Below, piece by piece: positions 56,601-64,000 of a stretch of 64,000 nt of DNA. The notes beneath the pieces were generated by a model, which saw only the letters and a program-made list of their open reading frames with translations, searched no databases and was not told the origin of the DNA. The translations under genes and the position numbers were made by a program. Within the stretch, counting starts at the first letter, position 1; each line of letters starts with the position of its first letter. Origin of the DNA: Sandarakinorhabdus limnophila DSM 17366 (GTDB lineage Bacteria; Pseudomonadota; Alphaproteobacteria; Sphingomonadales; Sphingomonadaceae); the NCBI RefSeq assembly GCF_000420765.1, contig NZ_ATVO01000007.1:124001-188000 (forward strand), written 5' to 3'.

Positions 56601-57266
56601 CTGGGTGCCGCCGCACAGGGCTTCCTCAATTGCGACGTGGCGCGTGTGGTCCTGATCACCGCGAGTGCCGCCGGGGCGACAGCCATCAAGGGCCATATCG
56701 GTAGCGGTGCCGACCGGGTCGAATCGCTGCTCATCGACGGCGAGATTGAAACGGCGCTTGATGCAGCGCTGGCGACGTGGGGCCATCCCACCACCATCGT
56801 TTCGACGCCTTTGAAGGCCTTGCCCGATCAACTGTTTGATGCGGACAATCCGCTAGATGGCGATGGCTTTGCCGACGTGGTGGAACATAATCTCACCCAC
56901 CATTTCCGCATCGCCCGAAAGGTGTCGCTGTTCGACGAATGCCAGCTGGTGCTGGTTTCGCCCGATGTGCCGATGGGCGAGGGGGCCAAGGGTGCGTTTG
57001 CGCTGGCCAATTTCGTCAAGACGACGCTGCACGCCTTTACGGCAACTATTGCCGTGGAGAATGAGCGGCTAGTGCACGAAGTGGCTGTAAATCAGATCAA
57101 CCTCACCCGCCGCGTGCGATCCGAAGAGCCAAAGAACGCGGCCGAGCATGAGGAAGAGGTGCGCCGCTTTGCCCGTGCCGTGCTGCTGGCCGGGGCACCG
57201 CTGCCGGATGCGGAGGACAGCCGTTATCGGAGCCGCATCTATCGGGGCATGAGCCTGACCGTCTAG
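53652..57266 (+). CDS. mcr: Bifunctional malonyl-CoA reductase (NADPH, 3-hydroxypropionate-forming)
   Basis: Reduces malonyl-CoA to malonate semialdehyde and then to 3-hydroxypropionate. The 1204-residue chain is a tandem of two short-chain-dehydrogenase halves, as in Chloroflexus (about 1220). In the N-terminal half, TGAAGNLG (21-28) binds NADPH and the active site is S161, Y175, K179 (YTVPK); by analogy it reduces the semialdehyde. In the C-terminal half, TGGSAGIG (564-571) and S704, Y723, K727 (YAVSK) should reduce malonyl-CoA. Each half has an extra Rossmann-like extension. ATG 53652 overlaps the pcs stop (ATGA) with an AGGGGG site. It would feed its product directly to Pcs. Confidence 0.93.
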   Translation: MNAMGKTETQGRLAGKVALITGAAGNLGGSIVRRYLAEGATVVMSGRDAARTQAALDAAVADVGGTASIVTMDGANIESVRAGIADVVARHGRIDVLVNNAGSAGPKQVLGDLPLLPEELEGTPDSETVGDAARNIMVVAWNLVRAAASAMGEGGSIINVSTIFSRTDYFGRAAYTVPKAALNILSKGIARELGTRGIRVNQLYPGPIASERIRTVFAAMDKLKGDDAGSTANHFFNLMALERSVGEDAKAKTFPTPADIANTCVFLGSDESAAFAAHDFEVTHGMAVPLESKSEFLHRPDLRAIDGDGHGILISAGNQLDDALAMAGLFAAQGSKVLLGFHAQAALDDAAERLPAGVKAVRFPRHDHMAMDAELARFTAHVAAIDGAIILPTRGPGYFHGALNEASDAAVERFVDDELEGAIAVARTLDRYWQQGQDLPGDPRVLFITNPDDGAGNGWADVGRAAIEELLRVWRDEARVAATQGKTPRPVWGNQIVRFGNNEPENRDFAAGHAARLLLGGRQIEPINLYIPASITKATGARRALAGTAENITGLHLGKVALITGGSAGIGGALARLLALAGAKVMMVARRESELDAARERIVGELQDIGFAGVERRVLTLAGIDVADMKSLKHAVDETVRAFGRIDYLINNAGVSGAEEMAVDMGVENFRHTQFANLISNYALMHMVVPMMRKQGSGYILNVSSYFGGEKYLAVSYPNRTDYAVSKSGQRAMVESMARHLGPEIQINAIAPGPVDGDRLAGLGGKPGLFERRGRLILENKRLNAVHSAVIKSVRAGGSVAQILFRLSRNDSVQLSHDKSNPQPLRDLALACAREGDESCCWDRFILTPVLAAKLLKRLRLGGWLIGTDWQSRDESDWLLRVPPDDMPWLPVAQIGREAAKVRGGVLSQLHLGKMPTETEVAQATVFFLADRAVSGETFMPSGGLNVERSATERELFGSPKAERLAQMGGKTVWLVGEHLADYLGAAAQGFLNCDVARVVLITASAAGATAIKGHIGSGADRVESLLIDGEIETALDAALATWGHPTTIVSTPLKALPDQLFDADNPLDGDGFADVVEHNLTHHFRIARKVSLFDECQLVLVSPDVPMGEGAKGAFALANFVKTTLHAFTATIAVENERLVHEVAVNQINLTRRVRSEEPKNAAEHEEEVRRFARAVLLAGAPLPDAEDSRYRSRIYRGMSLTV

Positions 57267-57274
57267 GCGGTCAG
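57255..57274. other. Inverted repeat across the convergent mcr and parA stops
   Basis: CTGACCG (57255-57261) and CGGTCAG (57268-57274) form a 7-bp stem whose six-base loop contains both stop codons. There is no T-run, so termination would be weak. Partly it reflects similar C-terminal codons (LTV and LTA) on opposite strands. Confidence 0.4.
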
Positions 57275-57982
57275 CCGCCGCTCCACATCGGTCCACAATC
57301 CAGCGATGGCGGTGGCGGCCGGGCTGCTGCGGCCAGCGAGCAGGGGCTGGCGCGTAGCGGTCATGGCTTCGACGGCGGCGGCATAGGGGATCACCGGCCA
57401 TTCGGGATGCGCGGCCAGTGCCTCACGGTGCAGGCCCTTGCGGCGATCGGCCATGGAAAACGCTGGCATCACCGGCGGCGGTGATTTCATTTCAGCAGCG
57501 AGGTGTTGCGTCAACTGCTCCAGCGCCCGCGTGGAGAGCGGCGAGGGGATCAGCGGCACCACGATGAGATCGGCCGCGCGGAACAGTTGATCGGCCAATT
57601 CAGTGAGACCAGGCGGGCAATCAAGGATGATGCGATCATAGCGATCTTCCAGTGATTTCAGCGCTTTTTTCAGCCGCTTTTCACCTTCCGTGGCAAGATC
57701 GGCCTCCAGCCGGCGCAGCGAGCGATCAGCGGCCAGCACATCGAGATTGGGGAAGGCGGTCGGCTGCACCAGATCGGCGAGATCGGCTTCGGCGAGGCCC
57801 TTGCGGGCCTTGGCACCGGCGCGCGGTTCTACCTTCAGCAGCCAGCTGGCAGCACCCTGAGCGTCCAGATCCCACAGCAGGGTGCGCCGACCCGAAAGCG
57901 TAGCCGCAGCATGGGCCAGGTTGACGGCCAGCGCAGTCTTGCCCACCCCGCCCTTCACGCTGAACAGGGCGATGCAGCGCAT
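57263..57982 (-). CDS. ParA/MinD-family ATPase
   Basis: A 239-residue deviant-Walker-A ATPase. The nucleotide loop KGGVGKTALAVNLA starts at K10, the signature lysine of the ParA/MinD group; the switch region is DLDAQGAASWLL and Walker B-like DRIILDCPPGL. The C-terminal half has PLIPSPLSTRALEQL. There is no helix-turn-helix N-terminus and no ParB gene beside it, so this is not the chromosomal parAB locus. It may position an unknown cargo. It converges with mcr, overlapping by four bases, and lies seven bases past the merR stop on the same strand. Confidence 0.85.
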   Translation of the reverse strand: MRCIALFSVKGGVGKTALAVNLAHAAATLSGRRTLLWDLDAQGAASWLLKVEPRAGAKARKGLAEADLADLVQPTAFPNLDVLAADRSLRRLEADLATEGEKRLKKALKSLEDRYDRIILDCPPGLTELADQLFRAADLIVVPLIPSPLSTRALEQLTQHLAAEMKSPPPVMPAFSMADRRKGLHREALAAHPEWPVIPYAAAVEAMTATRQPLLAGRSSPAATAIAGLWTDVERRLTA

Positions 57983-57989
57983 GTGCGGA

Positions 57990-58349
57990 TCAGGCCGCCA
58001 ACGCGGCGGCGAGGCGATTGCGAATGGCGATCAGGGCCTGGCGATCCGGACCTGGCCTGCTGGCAGCGGGCATCGTGGCAGGAGACGCCGGCTCTTTCGC
58101 CGCTGCACCCTTTCCGGCCAGGGCCAGCTGCGCGCCGCGGATGGTCATGCCATCATCGTGCAGCAACGCCTTGATCTGGCGCAGCAAACTCATGTCCACC
58201 GGGCGGTAGTAGCGGCGCCCGCCGGCGCGCTTCAGAGGCTGCAGCATAGAAAAGCGGGTTTCCCAAAAGCGCAGCACATGCGCCGGAACGCCGATCTCTT
58301 CGGCAGCTTCGGAAATGGTGCGGAACGCTGTATCGGATTTTTCAGTCAC
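57990..58349 (-). CDS. MerR-family transcriptional regulator
   Basis: A 119-residue protein with the MerR winged helix: [52 protein letters not shown] (about 12-75). The short Ala/Pro-rich C-terminus has no cysteines for metal sensing. This member is the one regularly found beside ihfA in alphaproteobacteria. It lies 15 bases after ihfA. The target genes are unknown; local autoregulation is possible. Confidence 0.88.
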   Translation of the reverse strand: MTEKSDTAFRTISEAAEEIGVPAHVLRFWETRFSMLQPLKRAGGRRYYRPVDMSLLRQIKALLHDDGMTIRGAQLALAGKGAAAKEPASPATMPAASRPGPDRQALIAIRNRLAAALAA

Positions 58350-58364
58350 GTTCCGCCTTCTCGC

Positions 58365-58664
58365 TTACTTGTTGATCGCTTCGCGCAGCAGCTGGCTGGG
58401 CCGGAAGGTCAACACGGTGCGCGGCTCGATTGGCACTTCGACCCCGGTCTTGGGATTGCGGCCAACGCGCAAGCCCTTGCTTCGCAACACGAAACTGCCG
58501 AAACTCGAAATCTTGATGTTGCCGCCGGCAATCAGGGCATCGCTGATGCGATCCAGAACCTGTTCGACCAGTTGCGCCGATTCGGTGCGCGACAGGCCAA
58601 TTTCACGATGAACCGCGTCGGCCAGATCGGCACGTGTGACGCTTCCTGCTGCTGTGGTGGCCAC
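58365..58664 (-). CDS. ihfA: Integration host factor subunit alpha
   Basis: A DNA-bending protein that forms a heterodimer with IhfB. The 99-residue sequence has the HU/IHF fold, with the DNA-arm region [36 protein letters not shown]; the proline in RNPKTG intercalates into DNA. The [12 protein letters not shown] ending is of the IhfA type. IHF commonly assists sigma-54 promoters, of which one candidate is in this window. It sits 150 bases downstream of fabH. Confidence 0.92.
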   Translation of the reverse strand: MATTAAGSVTRADLADAVHREIGLSRTESAQLVEQVLDRISDALIAGGNIKISSFGSFVLRSKGLRVGRNPKTGVEVPIEPRTVLTFRPSQLLREAINK

Positions 58665-58814
58665 GACTTCCCCCCATTTTGCTGCCTGCCCAGCAGCGAT
58701 TGACCCGATTGGTGAGGCAAAACGGCAAACGTACCCTGTTATTGCGTGATTTTACGCGATTTTTCGCGATTCGCTATACCTATTGTCGCACCCCCGATTT
58801 CGGGGGCGATCCGG

Positions 58815-59795
58815 CTACCAGCGGACGGCCGCGGCACCCCAGGTGAAGCCGCCGCCCATGGCTTCCAGCAGCAGCAAATCGCCGGGCTGGATGCGGCCAT
58901 CGCGCACGGCTGTGTCCAACGCCAGCGGCACCGAAGCGGCCGACGTGTTGGCGTGGCTGTCGACCGTCACCACCACCTGATCGGGTGAAATGTTCAGCTT
59001 CTTCGCGGTGGCTTCCAGGATGCGCAGATTGGCCTGGTGCGGCACCACCCATGCGACATCGCTGGCTTGCAGAGATGCCGCCTCAAGAACTTCGCCCATC
59101 ACGCTGGAAAGATTGGTGACGGCGTGGCGGAAAACTTCCTTGCCCTTCATCCGCAGCTTGCCGGTGGTGCCGGTTGAACCCGGTCCGCCATCAACATAGA
59201 GCAGATCGTTGTAGCGCCCGTCGCTGTGTAGGCGGCAGGCGATGACGCCGCGATCACTGGCATTGTCGCCGGGCTGCGCCTGCGCTTCCAGCACGATGGC
59301 GCCCGCGCCATCGCCGAACAGCACGGCGGTGGTGCGGTCGTCCCAATCAAGGATGTGGCTGAAGGTTTCGGCGCCGATCACCAGCGCGCGATTGTGGCCA
59401 CCAGTGGCCAGCAGAGAATCCGCCACGGTGAGGGCATAGAGGAAACCCGAACACACCGCAGCCACATCAAACGCGACGCCGTGTATCATGCCCAGCTTGT
59501 GCTGCACCACGGTGGCGACGGCGGGAAAGGTTTGATCCGGCGTGGCGGTGGCGACAATGATCAGATCAATGTCGGCCGGGGACTTGCCGGCGGCTTCCAG
59601 CGCGCGCTGTGCGGCGGCGACGGCAAGGTCAGACGTGAACTCGCCCGGAGCCGCAATATGGCGACGGCGGATGCCAGTGCGCTCGATGATCCATTCATCC
59701 GACGTGTCGAGCCGGGCGGCCAGATCCGTGTTGCTCAGCACGGTTTGCGGCAGATAGCTGCCGGTGCCGATAATGACGGAACGGCGCTTGCTCAT
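58815..59795 (-). CDS. fabH: Beta-ketoacyl-ACP synthase III
   Basis: Condenses acetyl-CoA with malonyl-ACP to begin fatty-acid synthesis. The 326-residue thiolase-fold enzyme has the complete triad C115 ([11 protein letters not shown]), H253 ([10 protein letters not shown]) and N283 ([12 protein letters not shown]), and the C-terminal GGGFTWGAA loop. Its ATG overlaps the plsX stop (ATGA). It draws on the same malonyl pool as malonyl-CoA reductase, encoded 1.5 kb away. Confidence 0.95.
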   Translation of the reverse strand: MSKRRSVIIGTGSYLPQTVLSNTDLAARLDTSDEWIIERTGIRRRHIAAPGEFTSDLAVAAAQRALEAAGKSPADIDLIIVATATPDQTFPAVATVVQHKLGMIHGVAFDVAAVCSGFLYALTVADSLLATGGHNRALVIGAETFSHILDWDDRTTAVLFGDGAGAIVLEAQAQPGDNASDRGVIACRLHSDGRYNDLLYVDGGPGSTGTTGKLRMKGKEVFRHAVTNLSSVMGEVLEAASLQASDVAWVVPHQANLRILEATAKKLNISPDQVVVTVDSHANTSAASVPLALDTAVRDGRIQPGDLLLLEAMGGGFTWGAAAVRW

Positions 59796-60853
59796 GCCGC
59801 GTCGGGCTCCAGGGTGGTCGCCAGCGCCATGTTAACGCCGGCGAGATCGTCGCGAATGCGGCGGTTGACGTCGTCGGTCACCAGATCATGTGCCACGCCG
59901 ATGGCATTGGCGAGGCCCCGGGCATTGGCGCTGCCGTGGCTTTTGACCACGATGCCGTTGAGGCCCAGGAACACCGCGCCATTGTGGGCGTTAGGATCGA
60001 GATGGGCACGCAGCGATTCGAGCGCGCCGCGGGCGATGAAATAGCCCAGCTTGCCCCAGATCGACGAGCGAAAGGCATTGCCGAGCAGGCCGGTGACCAG
60101 ACGACTGGTGCCTTCGGCCGTCTTCAAGGCAATGTTGCCGGAGAAGCCATCGGTGACCACCACATCGACATCGCCGGAACCGATCTTGTCCCCTTCGACA
60201 AAGCCGAGGAACTGCATCGGCAGGCGCGCGCCTTTCAGCACGGTCGCGGCAGCGCGGATCTCGCCGGTGCCCTTCAATTCTTCCTCGCCGATGTTGAGCA
60301 GGGCGACCTTGGGGCGTTCCAGCCCCAGCACGGTGCGTGCAAACGCCGCGCCCATCACAGCAAACTGCACGAGGTTGGTGACATCGCATTCGGTGTTGGC
60401 GCCCAGATCGAGCATCACCGATTCGGATTTCAGCGTGGGCAGCACCGCCGCCAGGGCCGGGCGATCAATGCCCGGCATGGTGCGCAGCGAGAACAGCGAC
60501 ATCGCCATCAGGGCGCCAGTGTTGCCGGCCGAAACGGCGGCATTGGCCTTGCCCTGTTTCACGGCATCGATGGCCATGCCCATTGATGTGGTGCGGGCCC
60601 GGCGCAGGGCTTGGCTGGGCTTGTCGCTCATGGCGACAACATCTTCGCTGTGGATGACTTCAGCGCGCGCGGCGAGGCGCGGCCAGCGCGCCAGTTCAGC
60701 AGCGATCACCGGCTGGTGGCCGAACAGCAAGAAGGAAAGGCGCGGATAGCGTTCGGCAGCAATATCAGCCGCAGCAACGGCTTCGGCGGCGCCGGCCTCG
60801 CCGCTCATCACATCAAGCGCAATGACCGGATCCCGGTTTGGCGTGCCTGTCAT
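59792..60853 (-). CDS. plsX: Phosphate acyltransferase PlsX
   Basis: Forms acyl-phosphate from acyl-ACP for phospholipid synthesis. The 353-residue protein has the typical start [12 protein letters not shown], then [34 protein letters not shown] and [19 protein letters not shown] 60853 is the family start; a longer frame upstream is not coding. It is translationally coupled to fabH and lies 31 bases downstream of rpmF. The rpmF-plsX-fabH order is widely conserved. Confidence 0.95.
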   Translation of the reverse strand: MTGTPNRDPVIALDVMSGEAGAAEAVAAADIAAERYPRLSFLLFGHQPVIAAELARWPRLAARAEVIHSEDVVAMSDKPSQALRRARTTSMGMAIDAVKQGKANAAVSAGNTGALMAMSLFSLRTMPGIDRPALAAVLPTLKSESVMLDLGANTECDVTNLVQFAVMGAAFARTVLGLERPKVALLNIGEEELKGTGEIRAAATVLKGARLPMQFLGFVEGDKIGSGDVDVVVTDGFSGNIALKTAEGTSRLVTGLLGNAFRSSIWGKLGYFIARGALESLRAHLDPNAHNGAVFLGLNGIVVKSHGSANARGLANAIGVAHDLVTDDVNRRIRDDLAGVNMALATTLEPDAA

Positions 60854-60884
60854 AGGAAACCGGGCCAGCCTGCCGGGCACCAAG

Positions 60885-61064
60885 TCAGGCTTCGACGGCG
60901 ACGACTTCGCGGCCGTTGTAGAAGCCGCAGGCCCCGCACAGGTTGTGCGGTAGCTTGAGCTCACCGCAGTTCGGGCATTCCTGGAACTGGGTCGCGGTCA
61001 GCGCGTGATGGCTGCGACGCATGTTGCGGCGGGAAGGCGAGGTCTTGCGCTTGGGAACGGCCAT
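60885..61064 (-). CDS. rpmF: 50S ribosomal protein L32
   Basis: A 59-residue ribosomal protein with the basic start [21 protein letters not shown] and a four-cysteine zinc ribbon (C30, C33, C43, C46: CPNCG ... CGACG). ATG 61064 matches the family; in-frame sequence upstream is not coding. It opens the rpmF-plsX-fabH unit. The 230-base gap to the divergent recN gene (61065-61294) must hold both promoters; I see no distinct box in it. Confidence 0.95.
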   Translation of the reverse strand: MAVPKRKTSPSRRNMRRSHHALTATQFQECPNCGELKLPHNLCGACGFYNGREVVAVEA

Positions 61065-61294
61065 GAGGCACCTGTATCCATCAATCTGAAAGCGGTCGTT
61101 AGTGCCCCAACCCGGTGCGTCCTGAATGCCAACGGCCACAGCAAAAGGCCGGGCCAGATGCCCCGGATTAACGGCGAAGGAGGCGGCTATATTCGATTCT
61201 GCCTGAAGTGCAAGCAGGAATGGCATGAGGGGATGTTGCGGGCCTGTGAAAATGCCTCTCGCGCCCGCGTAGTGGGATGGGCTAACACAGCGCC

Positions 61295-62947
61295 GTGTTG
61301 ACCGCGCTTGCCATCCAGAATGTCGTGCTGATCGAGGCGTTGGCCATCGAGTTCGCGCCGGGCCTTGTTGTGCTTACGGGCGAGACAGGGGCGGGCAAAT
61401 CCATCCTGCTTGATGCGCTGGGGCTCGTGCTGGGCAGCCGTGCCGATGCGGGGCTGGTGCGGGCTGGCAGCGATACGGCGCGGGTGGTGGCAGAATTTGA
61501 TGTGGGCGCAGGTCATCCGGCTCGCGCGCTGCTGGCGGAAAACGAGCTGGAGGCCGATGGCGCCATCATCCTGCGCCGCCAATTGAAGGCCGATGGCGGC
61601 AGCCGGGCGTTCGTGAATGATCAGCCGGTTTCGGCGACGCTGCTGCGCGAATTGGGCGCGGCACTGGTGGAAATCCACGGCCAGCATGACGAACGCGGGC
61701 TGTTGAGCCCGAAGGGGCATCGGGCGCTGCTGGATCAGTTTGCGGGTCTTGGTGACCATCTGCTGGCGGCTCGTGACAATTGGGAGGCGGCACGGGCGGC
61801 GCGGGCGGCGGCGGCTGGCGCACGCGCGAAATTGGCTGCTGACCAACGTGATCGCGAGTGGCTGGAGCATGCCGTGGCCGAACTGGACGCGCTGGACATG
61901 CAGCCAGGCGAGGAGGAAGAACTCGCGCTCGCTCGCGCCGCCATGCAGAAGGGCGCGCGGCTGACCGACGACCTGGCGACGATCTCGGAACTGTTTGGGC
62001 AGGGTAGCACCACCTTGGCGCAGGGCGCCCGCCGGCTCGACCGGATTTCGGGTGAGCATTCGCTGCTTACCGCTGCGCTCGAGGCGCTGGACCGAGCGCT
62101 GGTGGAGGCTGGCGAGGCGGAGACAAAGCTGGCCGAAGCTGTTCACGCGCTGGATGCCGATCCGGCGCGGCTGGAGCAGGTGGAAAGCCGGCTGTTTGAA
62201 CTGCGCGGTCTGGCCCGCAAGCATAAGGTGACGGCCGAGGCGCTGCCAGTGCTGGCGGCGGAACTGAAGGCGCGCGCAGCCGCGCTGGTGGCGGGCGAGG
62301 AAGGGCTGGCGGCGCTGGATGCAGCGGTGGTGAAGGCCGAGGCGGCCTATGCAAGCGCGGCCGCTGCCCTGAGCAAGGCCCGGGTTGCCGCCGCCTCCCG
62401 ACTGGATGCGGCGGTCGCGGCCGAACTCAAGCCGCTGAAGCTCGACGCCGCGCGCTTCCGCACCCGCATCACCCCTCTGCCGCAGAGCGAGTGGGGGCCG
62501 GAGGGGCAGGAACGGGTGGAATATGAGATCGCCACCAACCCCGGCGCCGATTTCGCCCCGCTGATCAAGATTGCTTCGGGCGGGGAACTTTCGCGCTTCA
62601 TCCTAGCGCTGAAGGTGGCGCTGGCCAGCACCGGCAGCGCCGGCACCATGATTTTCGACGAGATTGATCGCGGCGTTGGCGGCGCGGTGGCATCGGCCAT
62701 TGGTGACCGGCTGGCGCGGCTGGCCGGCGAGGCGCAGGTGCTGGTTGTCACCCACAGCCCGCAGGTGGCGGCGCGTGGCCACAGCCAGTGGCGGATCGAA
62801 AAATCGGTGGAAGACGGCAGCACTCGCACCAGCCTTGCCCAGCTGGCGCCGACCGAGCGCCAGGAAGAAATTGCCCGCATGTTGTCGGGCGCCGATGTTA
62901 CCCCCGAAGCCCGCGCGCAGGCGGCCCGGCTGTTAGAAGGAGTTTGA
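61295..62947 (+). CDS. recN: DNA repair protein RecN
   Basis: An SMC-like ATPase that aids double-strand-break repair. The 550-residue protein has an N-terminal Walker A (GETGAGKS, 29-36), a central coiled coil rich in Ala/Glu/Arg (about 160-360, with [17 protein letters not shown] before it), the ABC signature [16 protein letters not shown], and Walker [14 protein letters not shown]. The start is GTG 61295 (TTG 61298 next), fitting the usual MLTALAIQN. The hydrolase gene starts three bases after its stop. Confidence 0.94.
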   Translation: MLTALAIQNVVLIEALAIEFAPGLVVLTGETGAGKSILLDALGLVLGSRADAGLVRAGSDTARVVAEFDVGAGHPARALLAENELEADGAIILRRQLKADGGSRAFVNDQPVSATLLRELGAALVEIHGQHDERGLLSPKGHRALLDQFAGLGDHLLAARDNWEAARAARAAAAGARAKLAADQRDREWLEHAVAELDALDMQPGEEEELALARAAMQKGARLTDDLATISELFGQGSTTLAQGARRLDRISGEHSLLTAALEALDRALVEAGEAETKLAEAVHALDADPARLEQVESRLFELRGLARKHKVTAEALPVLAAELKARAAALVAGEEGLAALDAAVVKAEAAYASAAAALSKARVAAASRLDAAVAAELKPLKLDAARFRTRITPLPQSEWGPEGQERVEYEIATNPGADFAPLIKIASGGELSRFILALKVALASTGSAGTMIFDEIDRGVGGAVASAIGDRLARLAGEAQVLVVTHSPQVAARGHSQWRIEKSVEDGSTRTSLAQLAPTERQEEIARMLSGADVTPEARAQAARLLEGV

Positions 62948-62950
62948 TCC

Positions 62951-64000
62951 ATGGTTGCTTTTGATCGTCGCCAACTGCTTTCGGCTATCGCTCTGGCGGC
63001 CGCTGGGCCAGCGGCCGCGCAACTGCCGCTGCGTCGCCAGGCCCCGCTGAGGCATGATGCGGTACAGTCGCTGATCGATGCCTATGTCGCCAAGGGCGCG
63101 GTGCCCGGCGCCGTGGTGGCGCTGGTGGAGCCAGGCAAGCACAAGCCGGTGTTCGTCTCGGCCGGGGTGACGGCCTTTGGCGGCAACGAGAAGGCCACGC
63201 CCGATACGCTATGGCGGATCTATTCGATGTCCAAGCCGATCACGGCGATGGCCATCATGCAGCGCGTGGCCACCGGCGAATTGAAGTTGGATCAGCCGAT
63301 CGCCGACATCATGCCGGAATTTCGCGACATGAAGGTGCTCGTCGGTCCCGACAAGGGCCTCGAATCGCGCCCGGCGGCCCGCCCGATCACCGTGCGTCAC
63401 CTGCTCACCCACACGGCGGGTTTTTCCTATACGATCAACGGCAACGGCCCGCTGGAAAAGGAATACAAGCGGCTGGGCATCCAGCCCGGCAGCGTGCCGG
63501 CCTTCCTGCAGCCCGGCGACGGCGCGCTGCCCGATTTGCAGGTGATGGCACAATCCTTGGCTGGCCTGCCGCTGGCGCTCGATCCCGGCACGGCGTGGAA
63601 ATATTCGATCAGTCTCGATGTTGCCGGCGCGCTGCTGGAACGGCTGACCGGCATGAGCTTTGACAAGGTGCTGGAGCAGCAGATCCTGGGGCCCCTGGGC
63701 ATGAAGGACACCGGTTTCTGGGCGAAGGACAAGACGCGTCTGGCAGCCAATTATCTGTGGACCGCGCCCGGTACCACCAAGGTGCTGGAGAAACCGATTC
63801 CGATCTCGGTGCTGGAAAAGGATGGCTTCACCACGCGGCCGCGCCTGCTGTCGGGCGGCGGCGGGATGGTGGGATCGGCGCGGGATTATGCGAAATTTGC
63901 CCAGATGGTCCTGAACGAAGGCGAATATGAAGGCCGCACCATCCTGCCGCGGGGCACGGCGCGCCTGGCAACCAGCAACCTCATGCCGCCCGGCGTGTTT
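62951..64000 (+). CDS. Secreted serine hydrolase, beta-lactamase/class C esterase family (partial)
   Basis: 350 residues are visible before the window ends. A signal peptide (1-24, MVAFDRRQLLSAIALAAA...QL, possibly Tat because of the RR) precedes a penicillin-binding-like fold: catalytic S92-x-x-K95 in SMSK, the Tyr motif beginning at Y218 (WKYSISLDVAG), and a Gly-rich RLLSGGGGMV stretch near residue 300 that may correspond to the third motif. Such proteins include esterases, D-aminopeptidases and class C beta-lactamases; YSI in place of YxN favours an esterase-like hydrolase. It lies three bases after recN. The C-terminus is missing. Confidence 0.85.
   Translation, partial: MVAFDRRQLLSAIALAAAGPAAAQLPLRRQAPLRHDAVQSLIDAYVAKGAVPGAVVALVEPGKHKPVFVSAGVTAFGGNEKATPDTLWRIYSMSKPITAMAIMQRVATGELKLDQPIADIMPEFRDMKVLVGPDKGLESRPAARPITVRHLLTHTAGFSYTINGNGPLEKEYKRLGIQPGSVPAFLQPGDGALPDLQVMAQSLAGLPLALDPGTAWKYSISLDVAGALLERLTGMSFDKVLEQQILGPLGMKDTGFWAKDKTRLAANYLWTAPGTTKVLEKPIPISVLEKDGFTTRPRLLSGGGGMVGSARDYAKFAQMVLNEGEYEGRTILPRGTARLATSNLMPPGVF

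Noticed and set aside
57263-58664. A plasmid- or chromosome-partition locus
   Set aside because: The ParA-like ATPase lacks a ParB partner, and no parS-like palindromes are visible. The neighbours are merR and ihfA.
1-64000. CRISPR arrays, rRNA operons and replication origins
   Set aside because: I read for regularly spaced repeats, rRNA signatures and DnaA-box clusters and found none.

Overview
This window is GC-rich, densely coded DNA from an alphaproteobacterium, most likely of the Sphingomonadales. Four things suggest this: the gene order rpmF-plsX-fabH-ihfA-merR, a DUF2794 protein, a secreted protein with a PEPxxWA-CTERM anchor, and several large TonB-dependent receptors beside catabolic genes. 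The genus cannot be fixed from the window. The central module is otherwise associated with aerobic anoxygenic phototrophs of this order, but no photosynthesis gene lies here.

Layout. Positions 1-9100 hold the end of a probable SDR gene, a membrane protein, DUF2794, cysE, a divergent ahpC-ahpD/oxyR peroxide module, a quinone oxidoreductase plus aldehyde dehydrogenase pair, bamD, a MAPEG protein and a metallo-hydrolase. At 9.2-11.4 kb a SulP anion transporter is followed by a beta-carbonic anhydrase, a likely bicarbonate uptake unit. Then come a secreted RidA-like protein and a TonB receptor, a GNAT enzyme and an exported amidohydrolase, and a PEPxxWA-CTERM protein with a sigma-54-type promoter. 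At 18.9-32.4 kb lie catabolic and transport genes: acyl-CoA dehydrogenase, GH42 beta-galactosidase, DUF2855, pseudoazurin, edd, an amino-acid permease, a phytoene-dehydrogenase-like flavoprotein, a TSUP permease gene broken by one stop codon, an MHS transporter and a class III CoA-transferase. Lon and tRNA-Val(CAC) follow. At 35.3-43.1 kb a tightly packed minus-strand cluster encodes an Oar-like TonB receptor, a nucleoside transporter, a CDP-alcohol phosphatidyltransferase and a DUF3047 protein, preceded by a membrane-flavoenzyme fusion. Next come epmB, two glycine-zipper envelope proteins, dps and nhaA.

The most striking region is 47.3-57.3 kb. A scar holds the 3' remnants of two exopolysaccharide genes (an rfbB-type dehydratase and a polyprenyl-phosphate sugar transferase). 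Beside it stand two giant genes joined by an ATGA overlap: an 1831-residue trifunctional propionyl-CoA synthase and a 1204-residue bifunctional malonyl-CoA reductase. Together they would turn malonyl-CoA into 3-hydroxypropionate and then propionyl-CoA, the characteristic half of the 3-hydroxypropionate CO2-fixation bi-cycle known from Chloroflexus. The expected catalytic residues are present in the domains I could check. With acetyl-CoA/propionyl-CoA carboxylases and methylmalonyl-CoA mutase from elsewhere, the pair would give a bicarbonate-consuming route to succinyl-CoA. The SulP/carbonic-anhydrase pair 37 kb away could feed it, but that link is only inference.

The window closes with a ParA/MinD-like ATPase convergent with the malonyl-CoA reductase gene, merR, ihfA, fabH, plsX, rpmF, recN and the start of a secreted serine hydrolase.
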